A DNA stretch of 8,720 nt from Lachnospiraceae bacterium UBA4317 (GTDB lineage: Bacteria > Bacillota_A > Clostridia > Lachnospirales > Lachnospiraceae), in contig DGUF01000090.1 in the NCBI GenBank assembly GCA_002394525.1, forward strand, positions 1 to 8,720, in the 5' to 3' direction. Under the pieces are notes generated by a model. The model saw only the letters and a list, made by a program, of their open reading frames with translations, did no database searches and was not told the DNA's origin. Positions 1 through 4,704 of this stretch are shown one piece after another. Every line of letters begins with the position of its first letter. Within the stretch, counting starts at the first letter, position 1. A program made the translations under genes and the position numbers.

Positions 1-7
1 TTATGGG

Positions 8-39
8 ATTATACTAGCATAAATTGTAAAAAAGGACAA
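8..39 (-). promoter_or_regulatory. Putative leftward promoter at the window edge
   Basis: The minus strand has a perfect TATAAT at 13-8, preceded by TAG, with a TTGTCC -35-like box at 39-34. The 20-base spacer is longer than the usual 16-18, so the site may be weak or need an activator. Transcription would begin near position 1 and leave the window, serving an unseen gene downstream of the marR terminator. Confidence 0.45.
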
Positions 40-62
40 CCTTTTAACAGGATTTAACATCG

Positions 63-83
63 TTTTGTCGAATCGCAACAAAA
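63..83. promoter_or_regulatory. Second TTTTGT / ACAAAA inverted pair
   Basis: TTTTGT (63-68) and ACAAAA (78-83) are 6-bp complements with a 9-base spacer. They repeat the core of the larger dyad at 93-123 and lie closer to the leftward promoter. The AT-rich setting means chance is a real alternative. Confidence 0.35.
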
Positions 84-92
84 TGCACGCAG

Positions 93-123
93 GATTTTGT
101 GCATAATTAACAGGCACAAAATC
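93..123. promoter_or_regulatory. 10-bp inverted repeat GATTTTGTGC / GCACAAAATC
   Basis: Arms at 93-102 and 114-123 are perfect complements around an 11-base AT-rich spacer. The shape suits either a regulator-binding dyad or a weak hairpin. It lies about 80-115 bases upstream of the leftward -10 box at 8-13. It shares the TTTTGT/ACAAAA half-site with the pair at 63-68 and 78-83, so there are four half-sites in about 60 bases. Which protein binds, if any, is unknown; the MarR product is one candidate. Confidence 0.5.
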
Positions 124-182
124 TATGGATAATTTGTTCGCGAGGTGTATTCCGTTATCCCGGAAAGGCCCCCGCAGGCGGC

Positions 183-217
183 AAAAAAGCCGGATCCCGT
201 TTTTCCGGGGTCCGGCT
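183..217 (-). terminator. Rho-independent terminator after marR
   Basis: In the minus-strand transcript AGCCGGA (217-211) pairs with TCCGGCT (194-188). After one C-A mismatch CCCG pairs with CGGG around the loop GAAAAA. The 3' arm runs directly into TTTTTT (188-183). The site is 31 bases after the marR stop. Confidence 0.92.
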
Positions 218-248
218 CACTATCTTAAATCCAGCAATTATCTTATCT

Positions 249-671
249 TCAAATATCCAGAGCAGTGATCTTGCGGAGCATGTCCTTGACGGCCCTGGAT
301 TCCTCCTCGCTGAACTGGGACATGACCTCCCTGTCCACCTCGGTGACGACAGTCCTGACCGGAATCTCCAGATTCTTTGAGAGCTCTGTCAGTTCAATGT
401 GGATGAACCTGCGGTCCGTGCTGTCGATCATCCTGCGGATCAGGCCCTTGTTTTCCATTCTCTCCAGGATGCCGGAAATCGTGGAGTTCTCCACTCCGAG
501 ATGCGCTGCGATCTCCTTGGGATTGTGCATGTCAAATTCCCAGATACATCCGAGTACGCCGTACTGGATCGGGGTGATGTCGAACTGGCTGAGATTCTTT
601 TTCATGTACTGGAATACGACATGTTGCGCGCCCGTCAACAGGAAATTGATGCAGTTGTCCAGACTGTTCAT
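249..671 (-). CDS. MarR-family winged-helix transcriptional regulator
   Basis: Dimeric DNA-binding regulator of 140 residues, the normal family length. The winged helix-turn-helix spans about residues 30-100: ITPIQYGVLGCIWE forms the lead helices, KEIAAHLGVENSTISGIL the HTH with recognition helix, and MIDSTDRRFIHIELTE the wing with the family D-x-x-D-R-R pattern. Flanking helices at both ends (about 1-28 and 105-138) would form the dimer. The ligand cannot be told from sequence; DNA release by phenolic ligands or oxidants is usual in the family. It contains Cys7 and Cys42, so redox sensing is possible but unproven. It has its own ribosome binding site, a probable promoter in the spacer behind recD2, and a strong terminator downstream, so it seems to be a single-gene unit. 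Its target may be itself or the gene beyond the left edge. Confidence 0.9.
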   Translation of the reverse strand: MNSLDNCINFLLTGAQHVVFQYMKKNLSQFDITPIQYGVLGCIWEFDMHNPKEIAAHLGVENSTISGILERMENKGLIRRMIDSTDRRFIHIELTELSKNLEIPVRTVVTEVDREVMSQFSEEESRAVKDMLRKITALDI

Positions 672-679
672 AAACTGAT

Positions 680-685
680 CCTCCT
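680..685 (-). promoter_or_regulatory. Consensus ribosome binding site of marR
   Basis: AGGAGG lies 8 bases upstream of the ATG at 671. It is the strongest Shine-Dalgarno match in the window and fixes the marR start. Confidence 0.85.
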
Positions 686-695
686 ATTAATTCGA

Positions 696-707
696 GATTT
701 GTAAATC
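696..707. promoter_or_regulatory. Dyad GATTT-GT-AAATC ahead of the marR ribosome binding site
   Basis: A perfect 5-2-5 inverted repeat lies 10 bases upstream of the AGGAGG of marR. It could be an operator for autoregulation, as is common in MarR genes, or chance in an AT-rich leader. No second copy of the same site was seen in the window. Confidence 0.3.
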
Positions 708-837
708 CTGATTTTTGAAGCATCTCTTTTATCAACCTATGCCTGGCTTCCTATTCCCTGCTAAATTACTGCTACCCCCCGCAGGAAAAAATGCTGCCCG
801 GATCACCGATGCATGCAGATAACAGATACTCTTGAGC

Positions 838-846
838 ATCATACCA
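838..846 (-). promoter_or_regulatory. Putative extended -10 promoter for marR
   Basis: On the minus strand TGGTATGAT fits the extended -10 form TGnTATAAT with one mismatch, preceded by a run of eight A. A TTGATA box lies upstream (865-870) but at 21 bases, too far for a normal spacer, so the site would depend on the extended -10. Transcription would start near 831 and give a leader of about 160 bases before the marR ATG. Confidence 0.45.
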
Positions 847-918
847 TATTTTTTTTCGATGTGCTATCAAAATAGCCAAAAATGTTCTACGATTATTCAA
901 CAGAATGCCGGATGTTAT

Positions 919-929
919 CAAATTATTTG
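919..929. promoter_or_regulatory. AT-rich dyad CAAAT-T-ATTTG
   Basis: Perfect 11-base palindrome with a single central base, about 75 bases upstream of the putative marR -10 box and just after the recD2 stop. Such AT-rich dyads are typical of MarR-type operators, but the distance from the -10 box and its short length make an operator role weak inference. Confidence 0.2.
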
Positions 930-943
930 TATAATATGCTGAA

Positions 944-3289
944 TCAATCCATTTTTCCCGTGTGTTTTGCTCTTACGCGGATCTGTCCCCCGTAGGCCGC
1001 CGCCCGGACGGCCTGCCTGTGCTCCGGCGGTACCCTGCCGAGCTCCAGGGCCAGCCGCGCGCTCAGCATGGTGTTGCGGTCAAGGACCGTCACATTGCGG
1101 ACCGCATAGGACAGGGCCTTCCTGGTCCCTGCCAGGACCAGGGCTCTTTTGGCCCTGGTGATGCCGGTATAGAGGAGGTTTCTCTGCAGCATGACATAGT
1201 GGTTCATGAGCAGGGGGATCACCACGACCGGGTACTCCGACCCCTGGGATTTGTGGATGGTCACGGCATAGGCCAGGACCAGTTCATCCAGCTCGGAGAC
1301 ATCATATTCCACCGTCCTGTCGTCAAAGGAGACAGCCAGCTTTCTTTCCTCCGGATCCACGCTGAGCACGACGCCGATATCTCCGTTGAAGACCTCCTTG
1401 TCGTAGTTGTTGCGGATCTGCATGACCTTGTCGCGGGCCCGGAAGACCGTCCCGCCCCGGTGGAGTCCGGGGCCTGCGGCCGGGGCCGGATTGAGGGCCT
1501 TCTGCAGCTCCTGATTGAGGTTGGAGGCGCCGATGACCCCCTTCTGCATGGGAGTCAGGACCTGGATCTCCGATGGCGGTACCCTGTAATAGCGGGGGAG
1601 CCGGACCCGGACCAGGTCCACGATGGTCCGCAGCGCGGCCTCCGCGGGCTCCACCTGCCTGCCCTGCTGATCTCCCATCCTGTCCGCCAGCCTCTCCATA
1701 TCCGTGAAGAAGAAATCGCTGTTTTTCCCGTTGGAGATATCCGGCATGCGGCCCTCGTTGATCCGGTGGGCATTGGTGATGATCCTGCTGGTCTGTGCCT
1801 GCCGGAAAATGCGGGTCAGGCGGACGACCGGAAAGCAGTCGGAGTCGATCAGGTCCCGCAGGACATTGCCGGCCCCGACGCTGGGAAGCTGATCGATATC
1901 CCCCACAAAAATGACTGTCATGGTGTCCGGCACGGCCTTGAGGAGGTTGTAAAAAAGCAATAAGTCGATCATGGAGCACTCGTCCACGATCAGGACATCG
2001 CCCTCCAGGGGGTTCTCCTCGTTTCTGCCATAGCCCTCCGGGGGCTTGACCTCCAGCAGGCGGTGGATGGTCTTCGCCTCCATGCCCGTGGTCTCGGAGA
2101 GCCTCTTGGCGGCGCGCCCGGTCGGCGCGGCCAGGAGGATCCGGGCCCCGGCCTCCCTGTAGGCCGTGATGATCCCCAGGGTGGTGGTCGTCTTGCCGGT
2201 CCCGGGGCCGCCGGTCAGGATGAGGAGCTTGCTCCTTGCCGCCGCCAGGATGGCCTGGACCTGGATCTCATCATAGCGCATGCCGGTCCTGGCGGACACG
2301 CGCTCCGCCAGCCTGTCGGTATTGACCTCCAGCTCCCTCTGCCCCTGGAAGACCGCGGCCAGCCGGCGGACGCACCCTGTCTCCGCGAAAAAGAAGGGGG
2401 GCAGATAGATGGCGTCCTCCGGCAGCCTCTTCTCAGCTGCCGGGTCCTCCCGGGTGCTTTCCCCCGCGGCCAGCTCCTGAAGGGGCGGCTGTATGATCAC
2501 ATCCCTGCCCCGGATCATCTCATCCAGGGTCATGGACAGGATATTGTCCTCCACATCCAGAAGCTCCGTCCCCTTTTTCAGCAGCATCCCCCTGGTCGCG
2601 TAGCAGTGGCCCTCGTCGGCCAGGCGGTTGAGGGTATAGAGGAGGCCGCTCCTGAGGCGGGCATAGCGCTCATGTCCGAAGCCCATCTTCTCCGCTATGA
2701 TATCCGCTGTCCGGAAGCCGATCCCCCAGATATCATCCGCCAGCCTGTAGGGATTGTCCTGAACGATCGAGATGCTGTCATTGCCGTAGGTCTTGTAGAT
2801 TTTGGTCGCATGGCTGGTGCTGACATCATGCCCCTGCAGAAAAAGCATGATGTTCTTGATCTCCTTCTGCTCCTGCCAGCTCTTTTTGACCTGGTCGACC
2901 CGGTTTTTTCCGATCCCCGGGACCCGGAGCAGGCTGTCCGGGTCTGTCTCGATGACCTCCAGCGTATCTTTCCCGAATTCCTGGACGATCCTGCGGGCGA
3001 AGCCGGGGCCGATCCCCTTGATCAGGCCGCTCCCCAGATACTTTTCGATGCCGTAGACCGTCGCCGGCAGGGTCTCCTCAAAGGTCTGAGCCGAGAACTG
3101 TCGGCCGTATTTGGGGTCCATCTTCCAGGCCCCCTCCAGGCTGAGGACACTGCCCACATGGACCTCCGGCATATTGCCGACGACCGTGACCAGGTCGCTG
3201 AAGCCCCTGGCCCGGCACCGGATCACGGAATAACCGTTCATCTCATTGTGATAGGTAATGCGTTCCACGACGCATCGCAGCTTTTCCAT
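944..3289 (-). CDS. recD2: RecD2, SF1B 5'-3' DNA helicase of the RecD/TraA family
   Basis: ATP-driven 5'-3' DNA helicase found in bacteria without RecBCD; it works in DNA repair and replication-fork maintenance and carries an N-terminal extension that RecD lacks. With the start at 3289 the product is 781 residues. It shows an OB-like N-terminus (about 1-75), helix-hairpin-helix segments around 85-108 and 120-135, Walker A GGPGTGKTT (360-368), DECSMID (436-442), GDIDQLP (463-469), LTRIFRQ (491-497), NGDIG (635-639), TIHKSQGSEYP (677-687) and YTGITRAK (707-714). The open frame reaches an ATG at 3337, but that ATG lies in the last tandem unit with AGGAG touching it (no spacing). The ATG at 3289 has GGGGAGG 11 bases upstream and gives the usual MEKLRCVVERITYHNE start. 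No terminator is evident after its TGA. Confidence 0.95.
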   Translation of the reverse strand: MEKLRCVVERITYHNEMNGYSVIRCRARGFSDLVTVVGNMPEVHVGSVLSLEGAWKMDPKYGRQFSAQTFEETLPATVYGIEKYLGSGLIKGIGPGFARRIVQEFGKDTLEVIETDPDSLLRVPGIGKNRVDQVKKSWQEQKEIKNIMLFLQGHDVSTSHATKIYKTYGNDSISIVQDNPYRLADDIWGIGFRTADIIAEKMGFGHERYARLRSGLLYTLNRLADEGHCYATRGMLLKKGTELLDVEDNILSMTLDEMIRGRDVIIQPPLQELAAGESTREDPAAEKRLPEDAIYLPPFFFAETGCVRRLAAVFQGQRELEVNTDRLAERVSARTGMRYDEIQVQAILAAARSKLLILTGGPGTGKTTTTLGIITAYREAGARILLAAPTGRAAKRLSETTGMEAKTIHRLLEVKPPEGYGRNEENPLEGDVLIVDECSMIDLLLFYNLLKAVPDTMTVIFVGDIDQLPSVGAGNVLRDLIDSDCFPVVRLTRIFRQAQTSRIITNAHRINEGRMPDISNGKNSDFFFTDMERLADRMGDQQGRQVEPAEAALRTIVDLVRVRLPRYYRVPPSEIQVLTPMQKGVIGASNLNQELQKALNPAPAAGPGLHRGGTVFRARDKVMQIRNNYDKEVFNGDIGVVLSVDPEERKLAVSFDDRTVEYDVSELDELVLAYAVTIHKSQGSEYPVVVIPLLMNHYVMLQRNLLYTGITRAKRALVLAGTRKALSYAVRNVTVLDRNTMLSARLALELGRVPPEHRQAVRAAAYGGQIRVRAKHTGKMD

Positions 3290-3332
3290 CTCTGCCGCAG
3301 CCTCCCCTGCCGGCGGGTCCGGACCCGCCCGG

Positions 3333-3552
3333 CTCATCTCCTGTTGCAGACGCTCCGGTGCACCCGGAGCTCATCCTTTTTTCCAGATTCTCAGGCGCAC
3401 CGGACCTCATCCTTTTTGCAGATTTGCCGGGGCGTCCGGGCCTCATCCTTTTTGCAGATTTGCCGGCGTCCCCCGGAACTCATCCTCTTTCGCAGACTCT
3501 CCGGCGCAGCCGGGCCTCATCCTTTTCTGTAGACCGGCCGGCGTCCGCGCAG
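3333..3552. repeat. Six tandem 36-37 bp units covering the rsgA 3' end and the rsgA-recD2 spacer
   Basis: Units begin with CTCAT on the plus strand at 3333, 3370, 3406, 3442, 3479 and 3516, and a diverged CTCGT follows at 3553; periods are 37, 36, 36, 37, 37, 37. In transcript sense each unit runs from a GC-rich part through an A-rich stretch to AAAAGGATGAG. Unit 6 (3516-3552) is the true rsgA tail (LRGRRPVYRKG and stop), so the array looks like amplified rsgA 3' sequence. Five units hold a CCGG...CCGG hairpin in the same place, with 7 bp in unit 1 (3352-3358 with 3364-3370) and CCGGC/GCCGG in unit 5 (3501-3513). In unit 2 it is lost. The 37-base periods change reading frame, so it does not encode a protein repeat. 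Confidence 0.9.
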
Positions 3553-4437
3553 CTCGTCGTAGATCTCGCAGTAATTGCGGTAGCGGATCCTGCTGATCTC
3601 CCCTCTCGCCAGGGCCTCCTTGACCGCGCAGTCCGGCTCGTTGATATGGATGCAGCCGTTGAACCTGCAGTCCGGCTCCCATTTTTCAAATTCCGGATAG
3701 TAGTAGTGCAGGCGGTCGGGCTCGATATCCTGGACCCAGAGGGATGTAAAGCCGGGCGTGTCCACCAGGTAGGTGTCCTCGCCGGCCGCCAGAAGCTCCA
3801 CGTGCCGGGTCGTGTTTTTGCCCCTGCGGATCTTGCGGCTGAGCTCTCCGGTCTGCATATTGGCGTCCGGACAGAGGGCATTGATCAGGGTCGACTTGCC
3901 CGCGCCGCTGGGCCCGGTCAGGACCGTTGTTTTGCCGCGGAGGATCTGTCTGACCTCCCCCAGGCTCTCCGGGATAAAGCTGGAGATAAAAAGGACCGTG
4001 CATCCGCAGGCCTCATAGGTCTCCCTGAGCTCCCGGATCTCCTCCTCAGTGGCTATATCGCGCTTGCTGAAGCAGAGGATGGCATCCAGCTCCCGCTCCT
4101 GCATGGTGATCAGAAAGCGGTCCAGCATATTGTAGCTGGGCGCGGGATGGGTGATGGCAAAGATCAAAAGGGCCTGGTCCACATTGGCGACGTTGGGGCG
4201 GACCAGCTCCTTTTTTCTGGGCAGGAGTTCCCGCACGTTTCCCTCCATGGGCACACTGACCGTATCCGTGATATCGATCTCGACATCATCCCCGACGAGG
4301 GGCTTTTTCCCCAGGGCCCGGAAGATCCCCTTTGCCCTGCATCTGTAGACCTGATCTCCTGTGTGGACTTCATAGAAGCCCGCGATACTCTTGATGATTT
4401 TTCCCCTGGGCAATCCTTCACTCTCTTTCTGATCCAT
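3517..4437 (-). CDS. rsgA: RsgA (CpgA/YjeQ), small ribosomal subunit biogenesis GTPase
   Basis: Circularly permuted GTPase that helps mature the 30S subunit near the decoding centre. In B. subtilis the homologue CpgA is a PrkC/PrpC substrate. The 306 residues match the family in length: OB-fold at about 12-70, PNVANVD (81-87), G4-like motif SKRD (124-127), G1 GPSGAGKST (175-183), the TTRHVELL G2 segment (209-216), DTPGF G3 (226-230), and a zinc site C257, C262, H264, C270. The G4 motif has Ser where Asn is usual. The ATG at 4437 gives about ten residues ahead of the conserved GKIIKSIAGFYEV start; no Shine-Dalgarno sequence precedes it. A TTG at codon 9 with purine-rich AGAGAGTGAAGG upstream is an alternative. 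A terminator lies 36 bases upstream and no clear promoter follows it, so expression by readthrough is possible. The last 12 codons form the first unit of the tandem array downstream. Confidence 0.96.
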   Translation of the reverse strand: MDQKESEGLPRGKIIKSIAGFYEVHTGDQVYRCRAKGIFRALGKKPLVGDDVEIDITDTVSVPMEGNVRELLPRKKELVRPNVANVDQALLIFAITHPAPSYNMLDRFLITMQERELDAILCFSKRDIATEEEIRELRETYEACGCTVLFISSFIPESLGEVRQILRGKTTVLTGPSGAGKSTLINALCPDANMQTGELSRKIRRGKNTTRHVELLAAGEDTYLVDTPGFTSLWVQDIEPDRLHYYYPEFEKWEPDCRFNGCIHINEPDCAVKEALARGEISRIRYRNYCEIYDELRGRRPVYRKG

Positions 4438-4473
4438 GCAGGATCTGAATCACGCGGCGCCTTCGGCCCGCCC

Positions 4474-4511
4474 AAAAACAAGGGGGCCAGGGCCGGCAAG
4501 ACCCTGACCCC
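4474..4511 (-). terminator. Rho-independent terminator after prkC
   Basis: In the minus-strand transcript GGGGTCAGGGTC (4511-4500) pairs with GGCCCTGGCCCC (4494-4483) as a 12-bp stem with two G-U pairs and a TTGCC loop. It is followed by CTTGTTTTT (4482-4474). This is a classical GC stem plus U tract and should end most of the rlmN-prpC-prkC transcript. Only 36 bases separate it from the rsgA start codon. Confidence 0.85.
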
Positions 4512-4533
4512 TCGACCGGGTTCACTCTTATCA

Positions 4534-4704
4534 TGTATCGAGCGTTTTTTTCACTCTTTCCAATCATGCCGGAGCACGAAGTGCGCAGGCATCGCAAAAG
4601 AGAAATTCGTGAAGACGATTTCTCTTTTGCATCAGATGGAGGTTTGTGCTCCGTCACAAACCTCCGGAGTGAAAAATCTTGTATCGACAAGATTTTTCAC
4701 TCTT
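4534..4704 (-). repeat. Chain of four stem-loops between imperfect 25-bp direct repeats
   Basis: Four consecutive hairpins fill the space after prkC (plus-strand positions). One: 4667-4682 with 4687-4702, 16 bp. Two: GGAGGTTTGTG (4638-4648) with CACAAACCTCC (4655-4665), 11 bp, 6-base loop. Three: GCAAAAGAGAAA (4594-4605) with TTTCTCTTTTGC (4619-4630), 12 bp, then a one-base bulge (T4606), TCGT/ACGA and a GAAG loop. Four: ATGCC (4566-4570) with GGCAT (4588-4592), enclosing GCAC-GAA-GTGC (4574-4584). The segments 4534-4558 and 4680-4704 match at 20 of 25 positions and bound the block; TTCACTCTT occurs a third time at 4521-4529. No credible gene overlaps it. It could be a dispersed intergenic repeat, a structured RNA or a decayed mobile element. 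The stems are certain; the function is unknown. Confidence 0.8.
4667..4702 (-). other. 16-bp perfect hairpin overlapping the prkC stop codon
   Basis: AGTGAAAAATCTTGT (4668-4682) and ACAAGATTTTTCACT (4687-4701) are perfect 15-bp complements around a 4-base loop (4683-4686), and G4667-C4702 adds a sixteenth pair. In the prkC transcript the stem begins at the last sense codon (GAG) and includes the TGA stop. The 3' arm contains a run of five U, but no U run follows the stem, so this is not a standard Rho-independent terminator. It may protect the 3' end of the mRNA or act as the first element of the stem-loop chain beside it. Confidence 0.85.

Noticed and set aside
781..797. recD2 terminator from GCAG/CTGC pairing
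   Set aside because: The stem is only 4 bp and no U tract follows it in the minus-strand sense; too weak to call.
3243..3446. Small minus-strand frames made of the tandem units
   Set aside because: The 37-base periods shift the frame from unit to unit, and the frame overlaps the recD2 start; no consistent peptide repeat results.
2063..3532. Long plus-strand reading frame opposite recD2 (489 codons)
   Set aside because: It is a shadow of GC-rich recD2 codons, continues into the tandem repeat as LILFADLPG-like periodic peptide, lacks a ribosome binding site and resembles no family.
3333..3552. CRISPR array (regular 36-37 bp units)
   Set aside because: The units are contiguous with no unique spacers between identical repeats, they diverge from one another, and one unit is rsgA coding sequence.
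4559..4564. rsgA promoter with TTGGAA as -35 and GATACA as -10 on the minus strand
   Set aside because: The -10 matches only three of six consensus bases and the transcript would still meet the terminator at 4474-4511.
4418..4690. Minus-strand reading frame of 90 codons bridging prkC and rsgA
   Set aside because: It runs through the hairpin chain and the terminator, overlaps the rsgA start out of frame and has no family resemblance.
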